Source: Candidatus Bathyarchaeota archaeon
Lineage (GTDB): Archaea > Thermoproteota > Bathyarchaeia > TCS64
Assembly (NCBI GenBank): GCA_026014515.1
Contig: JAOZIG010000495.1
Span: 1-24,274, forward strand
Length of the DNA: 24,274 nt
Direction: 5' to 3'
In this document: positions 6,590-13,891 of the stretch, piece after piece
Layout of the letters: the number at the start of each line of letters is the position of its first letter
Numbering within the stretch: position 1 is the first letter of the stretch
The notes under the pieces: model-generated
The model's database searches: none
What the model saw: the letters and a program-made list of their open reading frames with translations, nothing else
Told to the model about the DNA's origin: nothing
Made by a program: the position numbers and the translations under genes

Positions 6590-8068
6590 ATGGAGAAATC
6601 AGCAAGAAGAAAAAGAATGAACCTCCTCAAAGCACAGGCTAAAGGATTCTGGGATGTCTATAAACAGAACAAGAAGGGATTATTTGGACTCGGATTGATA
6701 GCCTTCTTCCTAGTTTTCGCTTATTTTGGACCCATGTTAAGCGAGAATGACCCCGTGCATGATTGGGATGTTGGTGGTAGAAGGGTACCTCCAAGCTGGT
6801 TTAGGAGGCTGCCCGGTTATGAGCATCTTGTCCCTAATCTTTACCCTGTTGAGGAGTCTGGGTTTTATGATGTTTCAGAGTTTGAGGTATGGGATATTGA
6901 TGCCTCGAGTAGTATTTCGTTGAGTTATTCGGATGATGGTTTCCCTGATGGAAGTGGACCGGGGTCAATGAAGATTACACAGGGAAATGGCGGTGAAGTG
7001 GAGACGATTACTGTCTCTAAGACGTTTATCTGGGATTATGATAATCCTCCTAAACGGTTCACGGGTGAGTTCGGGTTCAAGGCAGAGGACATTGGTGATT
7101 CATCCATTGACTTGAGTCTTGTTCTTGTGGACGTCGATGATAATCAGTATGTTTTGTGGGAGAGAGAGGTTAGATCTGATACAGAGTGGGAGCAACCAGA
7201 GTACAAGGTCGACTCATACTCAATACGGGTAAAGATGTTGTTCCCAGAAGGCGTGCTGGCTGATCCCGCTCAAAAGATATTCAGTAAAAGCGGTGAATAC
7301 GAGTTCAAACTTGTAGCGGCTTTTGATGGAGAAGGATCAGGCTCACCTGTGCTGTTAATTGATGACCTGAACATTGAGCTCATGGGAACATGTTTTGGAT
7401 TACTTGGAACCGACCAGTGGGGCAGAGATGTGTATAGTCAGTTAGCCCATGGCGCCAAGATCAGTCTCTTTGTTGGGTTGATGTCTGCCTTCATTTCCGT
7501 TACAATTGGGCTCGTGGTTGGACTATTCGCCGGATTCATGGGTGGATTAGTTGACGAGATATCCATGAGGTTCGCGGATATGTTGCTCGTAATACCTAGC
7601 TTGCCACTGCTGCTTGTATTAATCGCTATACTTGGACAGAGCATTACTAACATAATCATCGTCATCAGCTTGCTAGGCTGGATGGGATTCAGCAGAACAG
7701 TACGAAGCCAAGTACTGAGCCTCAAAGAAAGAGCGTTCATCGAGGCAGCCCGTGCAGCTGGCGGATCAACAATTCACATTACCCTTAAGCATATTCTACC
7801 AAACGTAATGGGACTGGTATACGTCAGCCTAGCAACAAATGTACCGGGAGCAATCACCGCCGAGGCATCCCTCAGCTTCCTAGGCTTAGGAGACCCAAAT
7901 ATAATGAGCTGGGGACAGATGCTCCACGATATAGTCTTCTACGCAGCGATAAAGGAGCTCTACTGGGTAGTTCCACCGGGACTCTGTATAGCGTTGCTGG
8001 CGGTTAGCTTTGTCATGATTGGATTCAGCCTTGACGAGATTCTTAATCCAAGGCTAAGGGGGCGATGA
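6590..8068 (+). CDS. dppC: Oligopeptide ABC transporter permease, DppC type, with a large extracytoplasmic insertion
   Basis: The protein is 492 residues, against about 300 for ordinary DppC/OppC. Residues 30-48 form the first membrane helix. The hallmark LLGTDQWGRDVYSQL comes only at about 270, where family members have it some 200 residues earlier. Between them (about 65-265) lies a Ser/Asp/Gly-rich stretch of alternating strands (for example SISLSYSDDG, FTGEFGFKAEDIG, IDLSLVLVDVDD, YEFKLVAAFDG). It has the look of a beta-sandwich on the outer face. The rest is typical: about five helices and the EAA loop near 384 (EAARAAGGSTIHITLKHILP), ending LNPRLRGR. The insertion contacts the space where the binding protein docks, so a role in substrate capture or in docking the anchored receptor is plausible but inferred. 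Its stop overlaps the next start (ATGA). Confidence 0.9.
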   Translation: MEKSARRKRMNLLKAQAKGFWDVYKQNKKGLFGLGLIAFFLVFAYFGPMLSENDPVHDWDVGGRRVPPSWFRRLPGYEHLVPNLYPVEESGFYDVSEFEVWDIDASSSISLSYSDDGFPDGSGPGSMKITQGNGGEVETITVSKTFIWDYDNPPKRFTGEFGFKAEDIGDSSIDLSLVLVDVDDNQYVLWEREVRSDTEWEQPEYKVDSYSIRVKMLFPEGVLADPAQKIFSKSGEYEFKLVAAFDGEGSGSPVLLIDDLNIELMGTCFGLLGTDQWGRDVYSQLAHGAKISLFVGLMSAFISVTIGLVVGLFAGFMGGLVDEISMRFADMLLVIPSLPLLLVLIAILGQSITNIIIVISLLGWMGFSRTVRSQVLSLKERAFIEAARAAGGSTIHITLKHILPNVMGLVYVSLATNVPGAITAEASLSFLGLGDPNIMSWGQMLHDIVFYAAIKELYWVVPPGLCIALLAVSFVMIGFSLDEILNPRLRGR

Positions 8069-9054
8069 TGATGGCAAACATACTAGAAATCAAGGACCTC
8101 CGCATCTATTACGAGACAAAGAACGGTGAAGTCAAGGCCGTTGACGGCGTTGATATGGTTATCGAGAAAGGGACCTCGGTGGGTCTCGCTGGTGAGTCGG
8201 GGTGTGGTAAGACTACCCTTGGTTTATCATTCTTGAAGCTCTTGCCCACGAATGGTAAGATTGTCAGTGGTTCAATGATCTTTGACGGTGAGGACATCTA
8301 CGCGTATGATGAGAAGGTGTTTAGAGAGGATATTCGCTGGGCTCAGATATCCATGATATTCCAAGGAGCCATGAATGCGTTAAACCCCGTTTTCAAAGTA
8401 GAAGACCAGATCGCCGAAGCAATCAAACTACATGACAAGTCCAAGCGTAAAAAAGAGAGACTTGAGATAGCGCGAAACCTTCTCAGAACCGTTGATATTG
8501 ACCCCGCGATGGGCAGTCATTATCCCCACGAGTTCAGCGGAGGCATGCGTCAGAGAGCCATGATCGCTATGGCGTTAGCCTGTGATCCTCAGCTTGTTAT
8601 CGCTGATGAGCCTACGACTGCCTTGGATGTTATTGTTCAGAAGCAGTTGATGGACCTACTAAGGCGTTTGAAGGATGAGATGAACCTTAGTTTGGTGGTT
8701 ATCAGTCACGATATATCCGTGTTAGCTGAACTCTGTGATTATCTGAATATCATGTATGCTGGTCGGATCGTGGAGTGGGCTGAGATTACTGAGATATTCA
8801 GGAACCCCCAGCATCATTACACGCATGGCTTGATCAGTACATTCCCAACAATCGAGGACGAGGAACGCTTAGAAAAATTCATCTACATAAAAGGGGCTCC
8901 ACCGAACCTACTTAACCCGCCGAGTGGTTGCAGGTTCCACCCACGGTGTCCTGCAGCTACCGATGTGTGTAGACAAGACCCAGAGCCGAAGATGCGGTTA
9001 ATAGGTGAGAATCACTATGTGGCGTGTCACCACCCAAGGGGAGAAGAACAATGA
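8065..9054 (+). CDS. dppD: Oligopeptide ABC transporter ATPase, DppD type
   Basis: ATP-hydrolysing subunit on the cytoplasmic side of the importer. Visible in order: Walker A GESGCGKTT (43-51), Q-loop IFQGAMNALNPVF, signature FSGGMRQRAMIAMALA, Walker B LVIADEPTTALD, and switch histidine in VVISHD. The C-terminal oligo/dipeptide domain has LLNPPSGCRFHPRCP and further cysteines (CPAATDVC and VACHH); in several DppD/OppD proteins these four cysteines hold an iron-sulfur cluster. The length is normal. Three ATGs in a row occur at 8065, 8068 and 8071 behind AAGGGGG (8056-8062). 8065 gives the 4-nt overlap with DppC, but 8068 or 8071 are better spaced from the ribosome site. It pairs with the DppF-type ATPase next to it. 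Confidence 0.94.
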   Translation: MMMANILEIKDLRIYYETKNGEVKAVDGVDMVIEKGTSVGLAGESGCGKTTLGLSFLKLLPTNGKIVSGSMIFDGEDIYAYDEKVFREDIRWAQISMIFQGAMNALNPVFKVEDQIAEAIKLHDKSKRKKERLEIARNLLRTVDIDPAMGSHYPHEFSGGMRQRAMIAMALACDPQLVIADEPTTALDVIVQKQLMDLLRRLKDEMNLSLVVISHDISVLAELCDYLNIMYAGRIVEWAEITEIFRNPQHHYTHGLISTFPTIEDEERLEKFIYIKGAPPNLLNPPSGCRFHPRCPAATDVCRQDPEPKMRLIGENHYVACHHPRGEEQ

Positions 9055-10046
9055 GCGATGAAGCTATAATACGGGTACGAAATCTAAAGAAGCTATTTCC
9101 GGTGAGACAGGGCTGGCAGGCTTCATTCATGGGTGCAAAGGAGATGAATCTCCACGCTGTGGATGGGGTAACCTTTGACATCCATAATGATCAGGTTCTT
9201 GGATTGGTTGGTGAGAGTGGCTGCGGTAAATCCACACTGGGAAGACTTCTTCTGAAGCTGATTGAGCCGACAAGTGGTGAGATATACTTCAAAGACACTG
9301 AACTTGTATCCCTCACTCAGGAAGAAATGAAACCATTTAGGTCCAAGATGCAGATCATATTCCAAGACCCATACGAGTCACTAAACCCACGCATGACCGT
9401 ACTTGACCTCATCGCAGAGCCCTTAGAGGTAAACGGCTTGGTTGAAAGTGAGGCGGAGAAAGAGGAAAAAGTATCCGAGATTCTCGAAAGAGTCAAACTA
9501 TCTCCAGCGGAGGAGTTCCTTTACAGGTTCCCCCATGAGCTAAGCGGCGGGCAGCGTCAACGTATCGCCATAGCTAGGGCATTGATTATTCACCCTGATT
9601 TTGTGGTGGCTGATGAGCCTGTTTCCATGCTTGATACCTCAACTAGAGGCGAGATACTGAACTTGATGATGGAGTTGAAGGGATTGACCCGTTCATATCT
9701 CTTTATCACCCACGAGTTGGCTGTTGCACGCCACTTCTGTGACACTATAGCAATAATGTATCTTGGTAGGATAATGGAGATGGGTAGCAGCGATGAGATA
9801 GTGCGAAACCCCATGCATCCATATACACGGGCACTACTAGAGGCTACGCCAGTGCCTAACCCAGAGGCACGGAAAGAGCATATCAACATAAAGGGCGAGA
9901 TAACTAGCCCAATCAATCCTCCCAATAGATGCAGGTTCTATAGCAGGTGCTTGGAGGCTAAGGAGATATGTGGGCGGCTTGAACCTGAGCTTGTTGATAT
10001 TGGGAATGGGCATTTTGTTGCCTGTCACTTTGAGGACTTAGGTTAG
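9051..10046 (+). CDS. dppF: Oligopeptide ABC transporter ATPase, DppF type
   Basis: Second ATPase of the importer, 331 residues. Start ATG 9051 overlaps the DppD stop (ATGA) and lies 7 nt after AAGGGGAG (9036-9043); GTG 9024 further up is less likely. Walker A GESGCGKST (54-62), Q-loop IIFQDPYESLNPRM, signature LSGGQRQRIAIARAL, Walker B VVADEPVSMLD and switch histidine in FITHE are all intact. The C-terminal domain has INPPNRCRFYSRC and two further cysteines, as in DppD. It is last in the importer operon. Its 3' end overlaps by 9 nt the convergent membrane-protein gene at 10038, which leaves no room for an intergenic terminator. Confidence 0.94.
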   Translation: MSDEAIIRVRNLKKLFPVRQGWQASFMGAKEMNLHAVDGVTFDIHNDQVLGLVGESGCGKSTLGRLLLKLIEPTSGEIYFKDTELVSLTQEEMKPFRSKMQIIFQDPYESLNPRMTVLDLIAEPLEVNGLVESEAEKEEKVSEILERVKLSPAEEFLYRFPHELSGGQRQRIAIARALIIHPDFVVADEPVSMLDTSTRGEILNLMMELKGLTRSYLFITHELAVARHFCDTIAIMYLGRIMEMGSSDEIVRNPMHPYTRALLEATPVPNPEARKEHINIKGEITSPINPPNRCRFYSRCLEAKEICGRLEPELVDIGNGHFVACHFEDLG

Positions 10047-10424
10047 CCTATTCCTCACTACCTGCCCAATAAAACATCCAAGGATATGCAGGGGCATAGA
10101 TAATAGCAGTACCGTGGTCAAGGGTTGAATCGCGCCTATTATTATTAGGCTCGTGAATCTTGGGTCCATTGCTCCGGTTAGTGTTGGTGAGACCATCAAG
10201 CCCAATGTTATGATTATTGATAATGCAAGGGATATGATCCAGAATTTTAGGGCTTTTTCGATCTTTGGTAACTGGCTTGATGCAAGTATTGCGATTACAA
10301 GCTCAAGGAGAAACCAATTGGCTGTTATCTGGTTTCCCTCTTTTATGAGAAATGTGAAATGGAAGTATGAATGGGTTATCGCCCACCCTAGTGCAATGAT
10401 GAGGTTGTTTCGCGTTTCTTCCAT
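10038..10424 (-). CDS. Small four-helix membrane protein, unknown function
   Basis: The 128-residue protein begins MEETRNNLIIALGW. Four hydrophobic helices fall at about 6-25, 36-50, 60-78 and 88-115, and the charged residues lie between them as in a true membrane protein. I do not recognise a family. The start is well supported: GAGGAGAT (plus-strand complement ATCTCCTC, 10428-10435) stands 3 nt before the ATG, and a TATA-like palindrome lies about 40 nt upstream. A 110-residue frame on the other strand at 10153-10485 covers the same bases but has no such signals and runs through the divergent promoter, so this strand is preferred. It is convergent with dppF, and divergent from the exported protein at 10488. 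Confidence 0.65.
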   Translation of the reverse strand: MEETRNNLIIALGWAITHSYFHFTFLIKEGNQITANWFLLELVIAILASSQLPKIEKALKFWIISLALSIIITLGLMVSPTLTGAMDPRFTSLIIIGAIQPLTTVLLLSMPLHILGCFIGQVVRNRLT

Positions 10425-10427
10425 TTT

Positions 10428-10435
10428 ATCTCCTC
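10428..10435 (-). promoter_or_regulatory. Strong Shine-Dalgarno site for the 10424 minus-strand gene
   Basis: On the minus strand GAGGAGAT, then AAA, then ATG. It is among the best ribosome sites in the window and settles which strand is coding in this stretch. Confidence 0.6.
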
Positions 10436-10457
10436 TGTCGGTTTATCAATCTGTTCT

Positions 10458-10477
10458 TATATCTATTTATAGATATA
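10458..10477. promoter_or_regulatory. Palindromic bidirectional TATA element
   Basis: TATATCTAT-TT-ATAGATATA is a perfect 9-bp inverted repeat with a 2-nt centre, between two divergent starts (10424 minus and 10488 plus). Both halves read as TATA boxes. The plus-strand ATG lies about 20 nt from its centre, fitting a leaderless transcript, while the minus-strand gene has a leader with a ribosome site. Confidence 0.55.
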
Positions 10478-10487
10478 CGAGTTGAAG

Positions 10488-10994
10488 ATGGAAAAAGCAA
10501 ACCAGATGAAAATACTTCAAATGGCTTTCTTGGCAGTCGTCTTAATCGCTTCAGGTTTGACTGCCGTTAATTATGTCAACTATCTTGGAATGCTGGAATC
10601 CATGGATGAAGTTATATTCACTATCGACTCCGTAACACATTCTCTTGATGAGTCCAAGGTCGAGTTTACCATATACTTCACGGTATTGAACCCCACAAGT
10701 TATGGAAGCCTTGATTTCAGTTCCCTCCAATGCCAAGTCTATCAACTGGATGATGAAGGAGGAGAGCATTTTCTTGGAGCCACGGGTTATGCGCCTCCAG
10801 TTGACATCCCATTGAACCCGGGGGAGCCTCGTGTTTATACGACTCAACTCAGCGTCTCCAGCAATAATGTAATGGGGGAGGGAGATGTGGTTCCCACAAT
10901 ATTGTTACGGTTCCGTAACGTGATTCACTTCCAGACGCCTCTAAGAAGGTACTATCAGAGTATCTATCTTGACGTTGAGAGCCATGTAGGCTAG
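10488..10994 (+). CDS. Exported, N-terminally anchored beta-rich protein, unknown function
   Basis: The 168-residue protein starts at ATG 10488 (a TTG two codons earlier is possible). Residues 8-27 form one hydrophobic helix (KILQMAFLAVVLIASGL), a signal anchor. The remainder is predicted to lie outside and alternates strands with Ser/Thr/Asp turns (VIFTIDSVTHSLDESKVEF, YFTVLNPTSYGSLDFSSL). The pattern of a strand ending in NPTSYGSLDF resembles LEA14/WHy-type beta sandwiches, where a phrase like 'NP...' marks the second strand; this is a weak likeness, not an assignment. It is divergent from the 10424 gene and shares its 4-nt stop overlap (CTAG 10991-10994) with the next convergent gene. Confidence 0.7.
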   Translation: MEKANQMKILQMAFLAVVLIASGLTAVNYVNYLGMLESMDEVIFTIDSVTHSLDESKVEFTIYFTVLNPTSYGSLDFSSLQCQVYQLDDEGGEHFLGATGYAPPVDIPLNPGEPRVYTTQLSVSSNNVMGEGDVVPTILLRFRNVIHFQTPLRRYYQSIYLDVESHVG

Positions 10995-11809
10995 CTATCT
11001 GGTTTGGATAGATTGATCCCCTTCTCAGGTAGTACTTTTTCAAGAAGCAGTCTTCTCTGCGCCTCATAGTCTAATTTTCCATAGGTTTCCTTGAACTCCT
11101 TCAAGGCATCAGCGGTGAGCAGCGATTCTGGGTTTTCCCAAGCGTTCCTAAGCCATTCCTCGTTTTCACTTTTCTCTCGTTTCTTCTCTCGGATGTTCAA
11201 AATCCGCGTCTCAAGCATATATTGGAAGTACACTAAGGACGCCATTATAATTGCGATAATCGTGGATGCTAAAAAGTTCCTGAACCCATATGTGAACAGT
11301 ATATCATCAAGGCTCGCAGCGCCTATACCCTTCCCAACCGTGTTCGCTGCGAAAGTACCCTCAATACTCCATCGTAAAAGAATCAATGCCTCAATGAACG
11401 CGGGTCCAATCCATGGTATTATCGATGCAAAACCAATGAATGTGAGGCTATCTTTCTTGATGCCCCTCTTGGTGATGGATACATCGTACAGGTAAATCAA
11501 GGACGCGATAATTAGCACAGAGTTGGTGAGTATCGCCATGTTTGGGAAAGGCTCTTGGTCGAAGAATATTCCAACCCGGTTCTCAACTACCAGAAACTGT
11601 GTTATTATGACGTATCCTATGAAGCTGATTGCAAAGACTAGTAGTCTTTTATCATTTCTCCAAGTTTTGATTAGTTCGATCAAAAGCCACAGGCATAATG
11701 GCCATACAATGAACAGTACGGGGTGGATGAGAATTACTTCAAGATGAATAACCATCATCACTAGGAGCAAGATGATTATCCCAAAGTATCGCTTTTCAGT
11801 TCTATCCAT
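10991..11809 (-). CDS. Polytopic membrane protein with charged cytoplasmic tail, unknown function
   Basis: A 272-residue protein. About six membrane helices lie at 9-28, 30-49, 57-75, 92-110, 120-142 and 175-196. A loop of mixed character (IEGTFAANTVGKGIGAASLD) precedes the last helix. The last 70 residues are highly charged and helical (REKKREKSENEEW, then FKETYGKLDYEAQRRLLLEK), probably cytoplasmic. I do not recognise the family. Start ATG 11807-11809 has AAGGAAT about 8 nt upstream (complement 11815-11821) and an AT-rich promoter region before that. It meets the exported protein at 10488 tail to tail with a shared stop tetranucleotide. The neighbourhood suggests an envelope function but does not prove one. 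Confidence 0.75.
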   Translation of the reverse strand: MDRTEKRYFGIIILLLVMMVIHLEVILIHPVLFIVWPLCLWLLIELIKTWRNDKRLLVFAISFIGYVIITQFLVVENRVGIFFDQEPFPNMAILTNSVLIIASLIYLYDVSITKRGIKKDSLTFIGFASIIPWIGPAFIEALILLRWSIEGTFAANTVGKGIGAASLDDILFTYGFRNFLASTIIAIIMASLVYFQYMLETRILNIREKKREKSENEEWLRNAWENPESLLTADALKEFKETYGKLDYEAQRRLLLEKVLPEKGINLSKPDS

Positions 11810-12006
11810 TCAATATTCCTTGGTTTGATTTCATTTATTGTTTTATCGTAAATATCGAACGGTATACAAACAATTTCATGGGATATTTGAGGTAAAAGAT
11901 ACCATGAGATGCTATCAAAATCAATGAGTACTAAAAATATTCATCCTATTTTGCGGGTCCAATGTTATTTTCCCCTAATTAGTTATGAGGTAAATATTTA
12001 GGAAAA
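11810..12006. other. Non-coding AT-rich stretch, left part of the 333-nt gap
   Basis: Between the membrane protein at 11809 and the hydrolase at 12143 I find no supported gene. The left part holds the ribosome site and probable promoter of the minus-strand gene (ATAAAAC complement near 11837-11843). The frames present are short (25 codons or fewer) and lack start signals. The inverted repeats and the hydrolase promoter are listed separately. Confidence 0.5.
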
Positions 12007-12079
12007 GATTTGGTCAATTTCAATGAGCTGAGTAAGTAACTTTTCAAGTTAATACCCAAATACTTACTCAGATCAAATC
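12007..12079. repeat. Interrupted long inverted repeat with nested hairpin
   Basis: CTGAGTAAGTA (12028-12038) pairs perfectly with TACTTACTCAG (12061-12071) around a 22-nt loop. Beyond the stem, GATTTGGTC (12007-12015) pairs with GATCAAATC (12071-12079) with one mismatch (a G-T pair if read as RNA), after a 12-nt bulge on the left side. Inside the loop region TAACTT-TTC-AAGTTA (12037-12051) forms a competing hairpin. It ends 36 nt before the TATA box of the hydrolase gene. It could be a regulator-binding site, a transcript terminator of something upstream, or a decayed small mobile element; no target-site duplication is evident. Confidence 0.6.
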
Positions 12080-12090
12080 TTTACTGTAAA

Positions 12091-12104
12091 AAGGGGAACC
12101 CCTT
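12091..12104. promoter_or_regulatory. Palindromic candidate operator before the hydrolase gene
   Basis: AAGGGG-AA-CCCCTT is a perfect 6-bp inverted repeat with a 2-nt centre, just before the TATA box at 12115. The position fits a site where a regulator helps or blocks TFB/TBP. Confidence 0.4.
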
Positions 12105-12114
12105 CGCTTAACTG

Positions 12115-12120
12115 TTAAAA
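12115..12120 (+). promoter_or_regulatory. TATA box of the metallo-beta-lactamase-fold gene
   Basis: TTAAAA inside CTTAACTGTTAAAAGC (12107-12122), about 25 nt before ATG 12143, which indicates a leaderless mRNA. A near-identical 16-mer lies at 3315-3330. Confidence 0.6.
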
Positions 12121-12142
12121 GCCTGTGTGATATGGGATTGCC

Positions 12143-13039
12143 ATGTCTGGGAACTGGTGGGACATACTACCACGGAAAATATACTCAAAGCTTGAACAAG
12201 TTGAGACCAAACAGCCATGGTACAGCGTCTACAGGATACACGACTGGCTCTACGCCCTGCTTGAGGACGGTCAATACGATGAAGCCCTCATGTATCTGGT
12301 AATAGGCGATAAACGCGCAGCAGTGATTGACGGAGGCACAGGAATAGGCAGACTCGACAAGCTTATCGAGGAACTCACAGACAAACCATACTTCCTGCTA
12401 CTGACACATACCCATAACGACCACATAGGAGGCTGCAAAGACTTTGATGAAATCTATCTCTACGATGACCCCATGGGACGGGAAAGCGCTGCCAACGGTT
12501 TGGGCAGAGACAAGATGGGGGAGATGATCGAGGAAGGCGCAGTAATCAAGCCCTACCCAGAATCATTCGATCCAGAGAACTTCTATGCACCACCCTTTGA
12601 TGTAACCCACTGGCTCAAAGACAGAGAGGTAATCGACCTAGGTGGAAGAAAACTAGAAGTCATCTATACACCGGGACATAGCAGCGATCATATCTGTTTA
12701 CTTGACAGGGAAGCCCGTTACCTCTTCACAGGAGACACCTATTACACGGGGGGTGTCACTAGCTATCTTCCGGGTGGAGACCATGATGATTTCATTGCTA
12801 GCTGTAAACGGCTTGTTGATCTGATGCCTATGTATGATTGGTTGATGCCTGCCCATAATGAGCCCCTCGTAGAACCGTCTCAGATGCGGGAAATGTATGA
12901 AGCCGCGAAGTGCATCAAAGAAGGTACATTCACGGAATACACCAGTAGGCGTTCGGTGGCTACGAACTATGACTTATGGATACGTAGATATCAGTTCGGT
13001 AGATTCAGTCTTAGTGTCCGTGAAAGCCTCTTCAGTTGA
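12143..13039 (+). CDS. Metallo-beta-lactamase-fold hydrolase
   Basis: The 298-residue protein has the complete zinc-binding set of the superfamily: HTHNDH at 89-94, His179 in TPGHSSDH, Asp198 in FTGDTYY and His238 in MPAHNEP. Two metals are therefore expected, in a cytoplasmic enzyme (there is no signal peptide). The superfamily includes glyoxalase II, lactonases and phosphodiesterases; nothing visible fixes the substrate. The leading 45 residues (Trp-rich, RIHDWLYALLEDGQ) form a first strand region shared with the paralogue at 23505, which has the same spacing, the same ICLLDRE and MPxHNEP phrases and the same C-terminal helix (YEAAK.IK.GT..EYT). The gene is monocistronic or leads into 13112. 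A damaged copy of its beginning lies at 3304-3380. Confidence 0.9.
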   Translation: MSGNWWDILPRKIYSKLEQVETKQPWYSVYRIHDWLYALLEDGQYDEALMYLVIGDKRAAVIDGGTGIGRLDKLIEELTDKPYFLLLTHTHNDHIGGCKDFDEIYLYDDPMGRESAANGLGRDKMGEMIEEGAVIKPYPESFDPENFYAPPFDVTHWLKDREVIDLGGRKLEVIYTPGHSSDHICLLDREARYLFTGDTYYTGGVTSYLPGGDHDDFIASCKRLVDLMPMYDWLMPAHNEPLVEPSQMREMYEAAKCIKEGTFTEYTSRRSVATNYDLWIRRYQFGRFSLSVRESLFS

Positions 13040-13070
13040 TATATACGGGTATAGCTAGTAGTTGTTACAA

Positions 13071-13079
13071 GTTTATATC
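13071..13079 (+). promoter_or_regulatory. TATA box of the 13112 gene
   Basis: TTTATATCG about 36 nt before TTG 13112. The transcript would start near 13100 and carry a leader of roughly 10 nt. Confidence 0.45.
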
Positions 13080-13111
13080 GCACAGTAATGGATGGATGAA
13101 GATATCAAGCG

Positions 13112-13648
13112 TTGCCAAAGATTGATTCATCGCTTCAGAACCTCATATTATCCGTTGTTCTTGTTATCTTATTCAACACAGTATATTACCCCATCATATC
13201 CACACCACAAGAACCCACCGAACCCATAGTAATTGACTCGGATATCCAGTTAATGATAGAGTCCCCAACTAACGTGTTGAGTGGTACAGTGGCAGACGTC
13301 AAGATAATGATGAGCAACCCTGAAGGAGCAAACATCGTAGTCAAAGGAATAGAGTACAGGTTCAACGACCATGACTCGGAAAAAATCCACACCCAAAAGA
13401 CAACCTTAAACATCGAACTCTGGGACCAACATGAGACCATTATACAGCTACGGATACCCGAGATCTATCAACTGGACAAGATCGCTGAAACAGACATCCC
13501 AGTAACATGCACTATAATTGTACGCTACGAGGAGAACGGCGCCGAGGAATGGATGTACACAAGTTACAACATGAGAATCTATGATAGGTTCCTTGACACA
13601 GAGAACACAGAGCGGCTGTTCAACAACGAGCCGATAGCCATAACATAA
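13112..13648 (+). CDS. Exported anchored beta-rich protein, unknown function
   Basis: The 178-residue protein starts at TTG 13112; the frame is closed by a stop at 13097, so the start cannot be much further up. Residues 8-25 (LQNLILSVVLVILFNTVY) form a single hydrophobic helix followed by a Pro-rich stretch (PIISTPQEPTEP), the usual layout of an anchored extracytoplasmic protein. The rest alternates beta strands with polar turns (IQLMIESPTNVLSGTVADVK, IVVKGIEYRF, CTIIVRYEENG), suggesting one immunoglobulin-like or similar beta-sandwich domain. I recognise no family. It has the same general plan as the protein at 10488, but I see no sequence similarity that would make them paralogues. A run of guanines follows the stop codon. 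Confidence 0.65.
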   Translation: MPKIDSSLQNLILSVVLVILFNTVYYPIISTPQEPTEPIVIDSDIQLMIESPTNVLSGTVADVKIMMSNPEGANIVVKGIEYRFNDHDSEKIHTQKTTLNIELWDQHETIIQLRIPEIYQLDKIAETDIPVTCTIIVRYEENGAEEWMYTSYNMRIYDRFLDTENTERLFNNEPIAIT

Positions 13649-13741
13649 AGAGGGGAGGGGGGGGTACCATAATCCCAGCGAGAATATGGGCTCCAACCAT
13701 GAAACCAGTCCCAGAAAAGCCTCTTTTTGATTCCTATATGT

Positions 13742-13785
13742 GTAAAAAAGTGTACAAGTAACGGGTTTTAAACGTAAAAAAGTGT
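13742..13785. repeat. Two direct copies of GTAAAAAAGTGT
   Basis: Exact 12-mers at 13742-13753 and 13774-13785, starts 32 nt apart (about three helical turns), in the 243-nt gap before the membrane-anchored regulator gene. The spacing fits two sites on one face of the helix. Confidence 0.5.
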
Positions 13786-13814
13786 GTCATTAAGCTGTTT
13801 TTGCCGTGTTTTAT

Positions 13815-13834
13815 TTGACAAGAAGCGTTGTCAA
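13815..13834. promoter_or_regulatory. Candidate operator TTGACAA-N6-TTGTCAA
   Basis: A perfect 7-bp inverted repeat with 6-nt spacer, ending about 20 nt before the TATA-like GGGTTAAAC (13852-13860) of the winged-helix gene. The half-site TTGTCAA also occurs twice before the protease operon (15528-15553), so this is probably bound by one regulator, perhaps the protein encoded at 13892. Confidence 0.5.
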
Positions 13835-13891
13835 GTTTCTGGGTTCAAAAAGGGTTAAACGCATCGATAATAGGGGTATTCTTGTTGAAGA

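Noticed and set aside
10153..10485. 110-codon plus-strand frame
   Set aside because: It lies opposite the four-helix membrane protein, which has a strong ribosome site and membrane-like residue pattern. This frame runs through the divergent promoter and has no start signals.
13652..13664. G-run (GGGG-A-GGGGGGGG) after the stop of the 13112 gene, possible G-quadruplex
   Set aside because: Only two runs separated by one base, so no ordinary intramolecular four-run quadruplex. May be a simple homopolymer slip or assembly uncertainty.
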